DNA from: Gnetum montanum
Lineage: Eukaryota; Streptophyta; Gnetopsida; Gnetales; Gnetaceae
DNA: 64,000 bases
NCBI GenBank assembly: GCA_015680685.1
Contig: MNCI01008033.1
Coordinates: 64,001-128,000, forward strand
Direction: 5' to 3'
Positions 1 to 10,854 of this stretch are shown here, piece by piece. Numbering within the stretch: position 1 is the first letter of the stretch; each line of letters opens with the position of its first letter. The notes beneath the pieces are model-generated. The model made no database searches. It was not told where the DNA came from and saw only the letters and a program-made list of their open reading frames with translations. The position numbers were made by a program, and so were the translations under genes.

Positions 1-19
1 CAATGCAAGAGCAGATAAC

Positions 20-2740
20 ATTATTACTTACCTGCTTTAGGGTCCACCTGCTGAAGGTGCTTAACCATGTCATCAACAATCCCTTGCATAAACATGAATT
101 TGTGGGGGATTTCAGCCCAAGGCCTAATGTGAACTGAAGTGGGTCTTGTCGCATTAGCAGTGGCATCTATTGCATAACCAAACACATTAGCAATTACCAA
201 AATGGACTGTAACAAAGCAAACATATTGCCAAACTCACCAATGTTTAGTTACAGTCTCTCTTCCGACTGATGCAAAATGATGACGGAGGCCTAGCCGGAA
301 GTTCCTCCCAGGTCCTTGTGGACCTTCTCTTCATGCGTTAGTGCTTTTCCTTTGAGGATACTAGCATCTTGTTTATTCAAGGGGGACTCCTTAATAGGAG
401 GATTCTCCCTAATAATGAGAGCCCCTACCTTAGCCGTAGGAGCTCCCTTCTTCTTGATCGGGGCCCCTCTCTCCAAAACTGGAGCCTTCATGTTTTTATT
501 CGTTGTCCCCGCCTTAGGAGCTAACACCTCTTCGTCACCTACTTCCTCTTATTCTCTTTCTTTTGATAGTCAAACATGTTTGCATTAGCTCAAATAGGTT
601 AGCCTAAGGCAGATGATATGCTATGCTATGCCACCTAGCATAGCAAGCCACAACAAAGTAAGCATTAAATGAAAGCACTTACCAATAGGAGGTCACATCC
701 TCTAAAGTTTAAGCCACAGTCTTCACCCCTCCTCCTCCTCCATGTGAAGGGCCAGGGGAGGCCTCTTCTGCCACAATGCACTAGCCACCATTTTAGCTAC
801 AAAACGTTCACCCTGAGATATGCTACCATCCACGGCGAGGGGTGTCTCTCCTACGTTGTTCTAACCATGAACGTTGCGAGCCACTCGATCCTTAGTTGTT
901 ACAGAAAATGAGTCCCCAACTATTTTTGGGGGATCCTGGGCTTGAATTGTACAAAATACCTAGTGAATCCAGGTTCTGGAAATCTAGTCGCGATTCTGGA
1001 AGACCTAGTTTTCTCTCTCTCGAACCACCAGGAACTCCACAAAGTGCTTAAGGTAGCCTATATAAAAGGCATAGTGGATGTTGGAATGGAACTCCGTTTT
1101 TGCATAGTGCCCCAAGATCTCAGTCCGCAAACCTTTACACAGAGACTCAGCCTAGTTGTAACAAGTCCCCTCCTCCATGACCTCACGCATTACCCAGGCC
1201 TACTCAAGCCCCAGGACCTTTGCCTGGGTAAGTAGCTAGGGGAATGCGTGAGCATGGAAAATAAGGTAGAACTACTTGGTGGGTCCTTCCTTGATTTTTT
1301 TCATAGGGAGCCCCTTACACTTCTTGGTGAGTCCTAGCCACTCCTAGAGGTCCTTCTTCTGAAGGGTCAACTCTGTCTTGGATTTTGACCCTATCGAAAC
1401 ATCTTTGGCAGGGATGCTGAACAGATCCACGAACAGTTGGTCATTGATGTCAATGACCACTCACATGCCATGCACGCGCAGGTGAAAATGGCCCACCTTG
1501 TCGGAAAAGGATTCAACTAAGGTGAACATCTTGGCCGCAGGAACATTCAAATTTGGGGCCCCAAGAATAGAGCTATAAGCCCCACCTTTTCGATGTTTTG
1601 GAGCAAAGCGTCCGAGGCCCCGCCATTTAGATAGCGCTGGCCCTTCTCTACTTCCCCATACTTGAAGTAGACATTCTTCCCCTGTGCCTCGGTGGTTACC
1701 ACCGTCACCTCCCTAGGCTTCTTAGCCCCTACAATAGGTTCACAAAATGTTTAGCACAAAGATGCAGGAAATTCAAAATTTGCAAAGACATTTAAACATG
1801 TGGCACTTACCGCTCAACCTACCAGGTCGGTATGGTAGTGCGAACTATGGGAGTTCAACCAAAGCTTGTTCAACTATGACCAGTTTGAAGGGTTTCATCC
1901 ACTTCCCATCCAACCAACCCTACCTCCTGCACTGGTCATAGAGGGGAGAGTACACATCTGGGTAGGTGTGGTACTCACCCTCACATTACCTGATCACGCC
2001 CGCCCACAGGTTCTCAGCAGAAGAGAACTTCTATAGGGCTAGCTATTCTATGGCCAATAGATCCGATAGGTTATGAACACCATTCTCATCGAGGAAGAAC
2101 CTAGTAGCAAACGTATACTATTAGCAGTAGGCCACCATGGCCAACATCGCACATAGCAGAACCAAGTCACAAAACTCATCCACCAGCAATGTAGATAGTT
2201 CCTTGAGGATTCTGGAAGCATGTCATCATAGAATATGCAAGGAATAATGTGTTGAAATGGTGGTAGCAGTTATACTCGATCATCTCCCAGATCCAGGCCA
2301 AGCACCTTAACCTTATTGGACGTTGGCTAGATACTTCTCCCCACTTGCTCGTAATCACCTCGTTGGTCAATAACCTCAAAATGCCTCGACTTGCCCCAAG
2401 CAAAATGGCTTCTGTGATGATAGCTGCCTCCTCCTCCTCTAGGGAGGAGCAAACGATCATGCTGAAGTGGTCAAGGAGGAATTGCAAGAAGTCCTGTGCC
2501 CCTGGCCTAAACCAAACCCCTCACTCCCCCATATGTATATGGGGAGGAGGAACATTTGCAAGTGCCAAATGAGTCTTAGAAGCCATTGTCTTGATTACAG
2601 ATGTATAGTCTTCACTGTAAAAACTCATCTCGCTAGCCGCTATCACAATTGCTCCGCGCTTCAAAATTTCCTTGCACTCCGATGTGGGCTCTATGATCTT
2701 ACGGTGAGAATGGCAAAATTGCCAAGGCTTAATCCCTATT
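20..2740 (-). pseudogene. Degenerate coding-like region, unidentified
   Basis: I do not recognise this protein. Read on the minus strand, stretches of plausible protein follow one another with frame changes and stops: a segment near 2176-2487 with an EEEE run and the words AIITEAILLGASRG, a lysine/alanine/proline-rich linker near 291-527 with repeated GAP units (GAPIKKKGAPTAKVGAL), and a final piece at 24-224. The plus strand over the same interval gives only short unconvincing ORFs. Tat-group gypsy elements often carry an extra ORF, sometimes antisense to pol, and the plus-strand Tat pol at 3.8 kb lies next door, so this could be such an ORF; that is inference. It could equally be a separate decayed element. 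No retroviral domain is visible. Confidence 0.3.
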
Positions 2741-2920
2741 TATGGCTATGATGGCAAGATGGGAAAACTTGCTGCCCTCCCTCTCTGATTAATGTGAAGC
2801 GTGCCATACAGCATAGCATGCTTGCCATGACATCATAGCACTATTAGCATTAAAGCCTTGACACACTTCGAGTCAGCTATGTGCTTTCCCGAAAAAAAAA
2901 GAAATATATTTGTTTTCATT

Positions 2921-3450
2921 ATAGGTTTGAAAAGACCTTAAACTAAGCAATCCTAGCAATCGCAACATGACGAGTCCTAAAAGACCTTAAACTAACAATC
3001 CTAGCGTAGTTGCACCTCTAACGGTCCGAAAAGACCCTAAACTAGCAGTTTCAACCTGTTACGTTCGTAGTCCGTAATGACGTTAAACTAACAATACAAC
3101 ATTCTTACATGAGTGGTTTTGCATCCTCCCGTAGTTTCACATTTCCACATTGGCAATGTCACAATTTCTAGCAGTTTCGTGTTAGCAGTCTGTGTGTTTG
3201 TCTTAACGGTTTTGCATTTCTCGTACCTACCATTTCTCATTTCACATACCATCATTCTGCACATTAAAATTTTTCATGCTACAATATGGTAGTCTGAAAT
3301 GACACTAAACTAGCAGTTTGGCATTTGCATAATGATTTCACAACTTTACACTTTTGCATCGACAGTTTCACATCTTTAGCAGTTCTGCACTCTCATGTCT
3401 TGGCGGTCCACCACGACCTTAAACTAGCAAACTTTAATCTTTACATCGTC
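2921..3450. repeat. Diverged repeat array with TTAAACTA core (array 1)
   Basis: The phrase GACCTTAAACTA and close variants recurs at about 2937, 2986, 3037, 3082, 3305 and 3418. The first four are 45-51 bp apart and the last two are more widely spaced. Between cores the text repeats words such as AGCAGTTT, TTTCACATT and GCGGTCC. The same core with the same upstream ACGGTC word returns after pol at 6379-6700. Confidence 0.6.
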
Positions 3451-3863
3451 ATGCTTTGCAAATTGCATCTCATTGCTACTTTGAAAATTTTTGTTATACA
3501 CAATCTCTACCAACAGATGCCTATTAACTAGAATTTTATGCCATGTTAGCAAGATGAGCAAGAGATGGAAATCCATCGCAACCTCTCCATGCCCTTAACC
3601 TTAGCAGGTCCATGGGGCAAGCTTGTGAGATAGTTGAACCCCAACATGATCAACTAGGGGTCGACCATAGCTAGCATCATAGCAACCTTAGAAGCATCCC
3701 TAGACTAGCCCTAGCATCTAGTCAAAGCCCTAGATTTAAAGGCCAGGGATGTGACCGAGGACCCTCTCATCGAGATGTCAGTCACCATGTCTAAGGGGGA
3801 GATAAAAAATTAAAACTTAGCTCCCTCCTAGACACATGAACGCACAACAGCATAGCCAAGATC

Positions 3864-5170
3864 TTGCAAGACAATATTAATGTCTTTGCATGGTCGTATA
3901 GTGACATGTCGGGTCTAGATCCACGGCTAATTCATCATAACATCATCCTAAACCCATGCATGAAGGCAATCAAGCAGAAGACTTGCAAAGTTAAGCCAAA
4001 AATCGCACTAGCTGTGAGGGATGAAATCACCAAGCTATACCAAGTTGGTTTCATCTGCGCGGTTGACTACTCAAAGTGGTTGTCCAACATCATTGTGGTT
4101 TGGAAGAAAATGGGAGGAATACGCATCTGTATAGACTTCTAGGAATTGAACAAGGCAACGATGAAGGACAAATTCCCACTTCCAAGCATCGATTAGCTCA
4201 TCGATACCATGGCTGGTCATGCTCTACTATCCTTCATGGATGGTTTCTCTGGATACAACCAAATCTACATTAACCTAGAGCACCAACTATCAACAACCTT
4301 CATGACCCCATGGGGTACCTTCTGCTACACCATGATGCCCTTCGGACTCAAGAATGCTGGAGCAACCTACCAGTGAGCCATGACCTACATCTTCAGCAAT
4401 TTTATCCTAGAAACATTAAATGACTACATGGATGATATAGCCATCAAGTCCAAGGAGGCATCTGATCACCCACACAACCTAGGCATAGTCCTCAAGTGTT
4501 GCCAAATGCACGACCTGCGTCTCAATCCTAAGAAGTGCATCTTTGGGGTGAAAACAGGATGCATGTTAGGGTTTGTAGTATTGGAGGCCAAAATATGGAT
4601 GGACCCTAACAAAGTTAAGGCCATTATCAACCTGGCACCTCCCAAAAATCTTAAGGAGCTACGTGGTTTGTAGGGAAGGGTATAGTTCATTCAAAGGTTC
4701 ATAGCAAGGTTGACCAACAAGTTACACCCCATGCAACATCTTCTAAAGAAGGGGGTTAACTTCGAGTGGACAACCCAGTGTCAACAAGCCTTTGATGACT
4801 TGAAGAAGGAGCTTTCACACCTCCCAACTATGCATCCGCCATGAAGGGACAAGCCCTTCTTTATCTACCTCACCACCTCTGACACATCTTTTGTGGCACT
4901 GTTATGTTAGAAGCGAGACGATAGTTCTGAGATACCAGTGTATTACTTACGTCATGCACTAATAGCGCATGAGGCGAAATACAACAAAGTGGAGAGGAAT
5001 TACCTTGCCTTAGTGTTCGCACTAAAAAAGTGGAGGCATTACCTATTTTGCAGTACAACCAACATCATTTGCAAAAGCGATATACTTCAGGCTATCACTA
5101 AAAACCTATACGAAAGTAGCAGGATAGCCCAATGGAAGGCGATAACTGTAGAGTTTGATTTACACTATGT
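3864..5170 (+). pseudogene. pol: Tat-type reverse transcriptase and RNase H
   Basis: Reverse transcriptase copies element RNA into DNA and RNase H removes the RNA. One reading frame runs the whole length, interrupted by stops near 4141, 4194 and 4374 and a few between 4673 and 4938. In order it shows the pre-RT motif FAWSYSDMSG, RICIDF, LLSFMDGFSGYNQI, MPFGLKNAGATYQ, the catalytic box YMDD (about 4428-4440), KCIFGV, then the RNase H segment with YYLRHALIAHEAKYNKVERN and WRHYL. All key RT boxes are readable, so the decay is by point mutation rather than rearrangement. The Tat group normally has a second RNase H after this one; it is missing here (see 5170-5218). The neighbouring integrase follows after a frameshift. 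Confidence 0.9.
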
Positions 5171-5218
5171 AAGTCAATTGTCAACAAAGGGTCAAGCCAT
5201 AAGTCAATTGTCAACAAA
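5170..5218 (+). repeat. 19-bp direct repeat at missing-domain junction
   Basis: A 19-bp word beginning TAAGTCAATTGTC is present exactly at 5170-5188 and again at 5200-5218, 30 bp apart and in frame, so the protein text reads SQLST twice. It sits where the RNase H tether ends (KGQAI) and the integrase N-terminal region begins, just where Tat elements carry their second RNase H. Confidence 0.8.
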
Positions 5219-5219
5219 T

Positions 5220-6345
5220 GATGCCCTGTGCCGATGTTCCTATTACGGGATATTGCTAGCATGCGTGAGTGGGGAGCAGGCACAGAAGGTAGTTAATGAA
5301 GTGCATGAGGGGCTTTGTTGTGGACACATAGCGCCCAGGGCTATGGCTACAAAAATCAAACACCTAGGGTACTACTGGTCCCACATGGAGCATGACTACC
5401 TGTCAAAATTTAAGATGTGCGACATGTACCAGAGATACACAAATCTCATACATGTAGCACTTGCAAACCTACATCTAATGAAATCATGTGGCCCTTCCAA
5501 TGATGGGGACTAGACCTCATAGGACCTATCACATCTAAGTCCTCCATGGGGCATAGTTTCATCATCATCGTCACTGAGTACTTTACCAAGTGGGTGGAAG
5601 CTATCCCCTTGAGGAAGATGACGTCTCAAAAAATATACCATTTCATCCTAGACAACATCGTAACCAGATTTGGGCTTCCAATGACTATTGTAATCGAGAA
5701 TGGACCACAGTTCAGTAGTATGGAAACCCAAACCTTTTCCAACAATCTAGGCATTAAACAATCATTCTCCTCCCCTATTATCCACAGGAAAATGGGCAAG
5801 AGGAGGCTACAAATAAGTCCATCATCAACTTACTGAAGCGGATGCTGAACAATAGCAAGAGACGGTGGCATGAGCAAATCCTCTACGTCCTGTGGGCTTA
5901 TCGAACGACGTGTAGAACCGCCATGAGTAAGACTTTCTACAGCCTTTTTTATGGATCTGAAGCTGTGTTGCCTCTTAAGTTGCAGGTACCTTCACTTCGG
6001 ATGATCCTATCTGACGTCATGAGCGAAGCCTAGAACAATGAGTCGTAGATCATTGACCTCGACTCAATAGAGGAGGAGTGCACACAGACACTGAGACACA
6101 TCGAGCACTATCAAAGCAAGTAGCAGCAGAAGCACCACATAGACCCACATCAACGGCTAGTGCAGAAGCGAGACCTCATCCTCAAGGCCATCTGTGAGCA
6201 TGTGAGCAAATTCTCAGCCAATGTGGAAGGTCCTGACGTGGTCACTAAAGCCTTTAGGAATGGAGCCTTCAAGCTAGCGGACGTGGATGGCAATGAGTTT
6301 TCCAACCCAATGAATCACTCGTACCTCAAGTCATACTATGTCTGA
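5220..6345 (+). pseudogene. pol: Tat-type integrase, frameshifted
   Basis: Integrase would join element DNA to the host chromosome. The N-terminal segment (NEVHEGLCCGHIAPRA, MCDMYQRY) is in the RT frame. A frameshift near 5510 leads to the core, WGLDLIGPI, TEYFTKWVEAIPLRK and IENGPQF. The second catalytic Asp position reads Glu and the third acidic residue is not recognisable, so the core is dead. Further shifts lead to LYVLWAYRTT and GSEAVLPLKL (5842-6033) and the C-terminal end NPMNHSYLKSYYV (6160-6345). The ending matches Tat-group integrases. The 36-bp array 2 begins about 30 bp after the stop. Confidence 0.88.
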
Positions 6346-6378
6346 AGCACAACAGTAGCCACCAGCATCCACTACGAC

Positions 6379-6700
6379 GATAAACTCGCAATAGCACTAA
6401 GCAGCATTCTCAATGATGTTAAACTAGCAGCACCGAGCAGCGTTTATAATGATGTTAAACTAGCGACACCGAGAAGCCTCCGCAATGATGTTAAACTAGC
6501 GACACCAAGTAGCATCCGCAATGAAGTTAAACTAGCGGCATCGAGCACCGTCCGCTACTATGTTAAACTGGCAACAACCACAAGCATCATCTGCTATGAT
6601 GTTAAACTAGCATGTACGATCTTCCAGAACCTTAAACCAACACAACGGTCCACTTGGACCTTAAACCAGCACACGGTCTACCAAGACCTTAAACTAGGTT
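6379..6700 (+). repeat. 36-bp tandem array with GTTAAACTAGC core (array 2)
   Basis: Cores start at 6379, 6418, 6454, 6490, 6526, 6562, 6601, 6631, 6660 and 6688. Four successive intervals are exactly 36 bp, framed by 39-bp intervals, then 30, 29 and 28 bp. The 36-bp unit is the core plus a GC-richer spacer containing ACACCGAG and CCGCAATGAT. The last three units switch to CCTTAAAC(C/T) preceded by ACGGTC, matching array 1 before pol. Confidence 0.85.
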
Positions 6701-7695
6701 CGCGTCACATCCCCAGCATGCACCAACACCAAATACACATCAAATGAGTGGGCGTGATGCTGACGCGTGAGTGGGCAATTGCAACTCTGGAACATAATTC
6801 ACGACACAATGGGAACATAGTCCAGGACATGTGCAACATCGCCATCCTTAGCATCATGCTGATCCTTCGGAGATGTCGTATGACATCATACTGGCCCTCT
6901 AGACCTACCATCGCCACAGCCCCCTGCCCTAACGATAGCTCCTAGGCCAGTGCTTGCAATTGGAGTTCCGACAATATTGTGGGCTAGCCATAATATTGTT
7001 ATCCTCTAGCCCCCTGCCAGCAACATTCAGCTATGTGGTACCTGATCCCATAGCTGAACTGGAAATCCATGCCCCTGGTAGGAATTCCAGTGCATCTACA
7101 CTCACAAAGGCACCTTCGAGGCCGGTTCCTTCATGTCAACGCTGCCAAGGCCGCTGCTAGCCTTCCTACTTTGGACATCATACACCAACAACAATGTCCA
7201 AAAGCTTCAACAATGCCAATAGTAAGCAAGACCTTTGCCCCCAAGGGCACAGCTTGCGACAGCAACAAATGCTACAGCGTCATGAAGTGAGTGCCTCAAC
7301 TAGCTTGGCTACTATAGAGTGCAAACCCCCATGGCACATGTAATACAGCTCGTCACCTGGGAAACACCAATGCGAGTTCCATGACATGCATAACATAGCT
7401 CGCTACATGGAACACATCTGTAGGTAGGTTGAAACCATACACAGATGTAACACAACTCATCCTTGGAAAGACACCTATCCTATGGGAGGTCGAAGGATAG
7501 CTGAATCAAAGGTGAAAATGCCCATGACTCCCTCAAAGCTCTTCGACAAGGGATTTGGCTAAACCTCATTCTTTCCCTTCTCCTATGCCTCCTTCCTCCC
7601 TACTTCACCTCTTCACTCTAATGCAACACTCTCAAGTGCAGTCAAGCGAAGTCTTGACACTCACCGAGGGACAACCTTATCATTTTGCCTACTGT
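6701..7695. other. Non-coding 3' part of Tat element 1
   Basis: No convincing coding region is present. Near 7320-7480 there are partial repeats of the words CACATGTAATACAGCTCGTCAC and ACCTA(T/C)CC around AACACC. The stretch is probably the untranslated region between pol and the 3' LTR. Confidence 0.4.
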
Positions 7696-7771
7696 GGTGT
7701 TTCATATTCTTTGTCGATGTCTATCAAGCCTGTTCTCCAGATGTCAACAAAGAGGGGCCAATGAAACACCC
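7696..7771. other. Conserved hairpin, copy 1
   Basis: The left arm starts GGTGTTTCAT (7696) and continues TTCTTTGTCGATGTCT; the right arm is AGATGTCAACAAAGA to ATGAAACACC (7740-7770). The arms pair as an imperfect stem of about 25 bp with a loop of about 18. A second copy lies at 29191-29253. Confidence 0.7.
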
Positions 7772-8039
7772 CAAAAAATTTGAGGTCATTCTTGCTTCAC
7801 CAGGCATTGTAATTCATGCAGCGTTATGATAGTTCTTGAGGAGGAGAACACTCTGAATTCAGGCCAACCATTTCGGAAAATTTTCTACTTTAGGCGTGAA
7901 CAGGCTCTACGGATCATCCTACTTGTCCATCCAAGTAGCTTGCCCAACTGATAGCCTACTTAGAAATGATGCGCGGAGTTGGCAGCAGCATTCTAGATGT
8001 GTGAAATAGTTTGGCAAGTTTTCTAAGGCATGAACTCTG

Positions 8040-8470
8040 CTACACTATGTTGTGCCCCACTATGTAGCATAGCAAGCTTCAAAAAATATTTTCAGAACGA
8101 AGTGCCATGCTACGCTATCCTACGTAGCATAGTGTAGCATAGCAACAACTATACAACCAGTTTCATTGCCCAACTTCAAGTCCTTCAACAACATCCCTTT
8201 TTGTTAGGAAGTGTGTAGCAAGGCGTAGCAATCCTACGAAAGAGACAGAAGACAGCTCGAAGGGAAGGACCAGCAAGGTTGCAAATTCTGCAGTGTAGGA
8301 AGCAAGGTTTGCAAATTGGCCAAGTTTTCACAACTAAGGCCAGATGTTATGCTATGCTACATAGCATAGCATAGCGTAGGACGTATGTAGCATACATGTA
8401 GCAAAATGCAAGACAACATGCTACACTACATTGAGCATGCTACGCTACAACACACAGCAAAGCATGCGGG
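8040..8470. repeat. Cluster of TAGCATAGC / GCTATGCTA palindromes
   Basis: The words TAGCATAGC, GCTATGCTA, GTAGCATA and GCTACGCTA recur many times on both strands. At 8348-8373 a 12-bp arm TATGCTATGCTA, a CA centre and its exact complement form a perfect palindrome. The same words occur at 617-645 and near 2811-2826. The cluster lies upstream of two TATA boxes, so it may be U3 of the LTR of Tat element 1. Confidence 0.7.
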
Positions 8471-8680
8471 TGGTTGTGGAACATCAATGCACTTCACCTA
8501 ATTGGACCATTGGCACACATATCTAGACGCTGACGGTGCAATTACGGTGTGGCGGGCTCATAGTTGCGGCATTGCAGACTCATAGTCACAACGGTCATGC
8601 TGGCACGTACAGCACAGACAAGTCAATGAAAGTCCAGGGCACGCGACGTCCAAACCATCCCTTTCACATGCCCTTGGTCC

Positions 8681-8823
8681 TATAAATATCCTAACAAACA
8701 ACATTCAAGGGGTTCAAATTTTTTGCCAAGTTTCCTACTTCTCCTCTCTCTGGCAACTCAAGTTCTTTTCCTGGCACATTGTAACATCAAACATTGTAAG
8801 ATTTCCATTTGACAATATAAATA
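8681..8823 (+). promoter_or_regulatory. Two TATAAATA boxes in LTR-like DNA
   Basis: TATAAATA occurs at 8681-8688 and again at 8816-8823. The GC-richer, ACGT-containing DNA before it (8500-8680) and the pyrimidine-rich leader-like DNA after it fit an LTR promoter of the plus-strand Tat element. The second LTR needed to confirm this is not in the window. Confidence 0.4.
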
Positions 8824-8829
8824 GTTAGC

Positions 8830-10800
8830 ATTCCCAGCTGACACTTTGTTCTATCCCTCTTCTACCACCTTGGTAGAATCCCCACATTGTCAGCACCTAA
8901 GTCCATGCCCAAGCACGCAACCTGCTTTGCTCTACATGTCCTAGTTACTCTCAAGATCTCTACACTCCATCACACTGTGCAATCGACTGTATCCACACTA
9001 ACAGAGCAAACTTGTAGCTTCGGAGAGATGCATTTTTCTAACTACTTTTTATTTTGTTTGTTGCTTACTATTGTGTGTTGCATTGTTTTCTTCTTTATTT
9101 AATTTCAAGCACTACTTCACATTTTCGTGCCCATTTTCAAATTATATGTTGCAAAAGGCTATATAGATGTTGATTAAGTCCATGTCTAATCAACCAAACC
9201 GTTCAGGGCACCCCGTATCCACACACATACCCAACATGGCCATCCCGTGGGTATGGGGTCGAAGCTATCATGCCTGCCAACCCCATGATGTTTTCTAGCT
9301 ACTGATGTTTTTGATCACTACAAAGGGAAATCATGCCTCATGCACAGGAATTTGTCAAACAAGACAACAAACATTTGGCTTTGGGATGGCACAAGCAAAA
9401 TCAAAATGCATCCTCAACATTCCCAACAATAAGTCATCATACCACGTAGAACACCAAGCCTTGCGTTACGAATGATAGATATGACCAAGATAACATGCAT
9501 GTAGAATTTGAAAGCACAACCAAGAAAACATGCATACACAAAAATAAAAACATACAATCACTAACACGAGCATACAAAGTCTATCGGAAATGATCTTAAT
9601 CCACCCAGAACAAGGCTCACCAAGAGCACATGTTCTAAGGCCCTTCATCCTGAGGTACCTGGGAACCATCTTGTCCAAATTTGTATTTTCCCATACTCAC
9701 TATATCTAGGGTGAGTGGGAGTGCAAGGATATCCTATCCTGCACAATTTAACAAATGTCATCTTAAAACATGTCATCTAGGTGGAAATCAAACTAGAGAC
9801 TCGGTATGATTCATCCCAGATGAATCACTAGAAACCAGAGATGAGAGCTCCTTGAGCAACAAAATTCTTGAGTTTCTAATAGAACTCCTCTCTACCACCC
9901 CCCCTACAATCACAACTAGTCCAACCACAAGTAAACAAGTGGAGGACATAACCACAATGCAATCGTTTACATCCTCAAAGAGAGAAACATACATCAATTG
10001 CTCACAATTTAACATCTATCCCCTCATGAAGACTATAAAACATTGTCATAAGGAAACTTTTCAAAGAATACATAAGGATATGATCCTAGATCACCTAGGT
10101 ATCAATCCAAAGGGACCATTAATTGAACAACCTCAATGAAGTAACAACCAATTAGCACATGCATATCACATCACAATTTTCAAAAATTCTCTTATACCAT
10201 CTATAACAATGTTGCCTCGACATTGTCCAGCACCCTAAGGAATTCACTAAGATCCAAAGGATCTAGGTCAAAAGACCTAGGGAATACACCTCAAGCAAGC
10301 AAGCAACTCTCAAGTGAGTGCAAGCATAATCACAGCTTCTTAACATATATGACAACGCACCTCACGGAGGGTAACCAACTCCAAAACAAGGACCATGAAA
10401 ACAAGCATACAAACAACCTTGTAAACAACATCAGTGGAAGGGGAAATGATGCACCTACAAGGGAAGGTGCCTCACTCCCAAATCCCTCAGAATCTAGTAC
10501 AAGGTGTGGCCTAGAACTGCACCAAAACTATCTAGTCTTGGCTACCTACATATCTACGACCACCATAGAATCAGGGCCATGTAGTTCTCCATGGAGAAGA
10601 GGGGGAATNGAGCTTGCCTTGTAAAGGTTGTGATGTCCTTTAAACCACATTTTGAAGAAACAAAGTCTAGAGGTATGTAAGGATTTTACACTCTAAGTGT
10701 AGACATACTTAAGTGGGGAGATAACATAAATTAGTTATGTAAGAATTAGGTATTTTTGGGTTGAACTTATTTACCTCCCTCTAAGTTCTTGATCTTCAAG
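8830..10800. other. LTR-like and unassigned DNA without recognised genes
   Basis: No family is recognised. The stretch ends at the primer-binding-like site of copia element 1, so its right part may be that element's 5' LTR, but I could not match it to the DNA after 15735. An open frame at 10223-10624 contains an ambiguous base at 10609 and resembles nothing I know. Confidence 0.35.
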
Positions 10801-10815
10801 TGGTATAAGAACCTT
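10801..10815 (+). other. Primer-binding site (initiator tRNA-Met type)
   Basis: TGGTATAAGAACCTT resembles the common plant copia primer site TGGTATCAGAGC, complementary to the 3' end of initiator tRNA-Met. It lies 40 bases before the gag ATG at 10855. Confidence 0.65.
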
Positions 10816-10854
10816 GGTACTGCTAGTGTGAGCTTAATAACTTGGGTATGAGCT

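Larger units (their letters stand above)
2921..7771 (+). mobile_element. Ty3/gypsy Tat-type element 1, decayed
   Basis: This is the recognisable body of a plus-strand Ty3/gypsy retrotransposon: repeat array 1, a pre-RT spacer from about 3720, RT, RNase H and integrase to 6345, repeat array 2, and a hairpin at 7696-7771. The words FAWSYSDMSGLDP before RT and a C-terminal YLKSYYV after integrase are typical of the Tat/Ogre/Retand group. No gag or protease is visible upstream, and neither LTR boundary could be fixed. LTR-like DNA with TATA motifs lies at about 8.0-9.1 kb. The given ends are the outermost diagnostic sequences, not element termini. Confidence 0.6.

Noticed and set aside
24-224. 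Complete small protein gene at the left edge
   Set aside because: Part of a longer minus-strand coding-like stretch with frame changes; no independent support for a gene.
6379-6700. Regularly spaced repeats resembling a CRISPR array
   Set aside because: The spacers are as repetitive as the cores, the unit drifts from 36 to 28 bp, the DNA is plant retrotransposon sequence and no cas gene is present.
10223-10624. 133-codon open frame on the plus strand
   Set aside because: Contains an ambiguous base, has no recognisable domain or homologue known to me and lies in LTR-like DNA; composition is that of chance.
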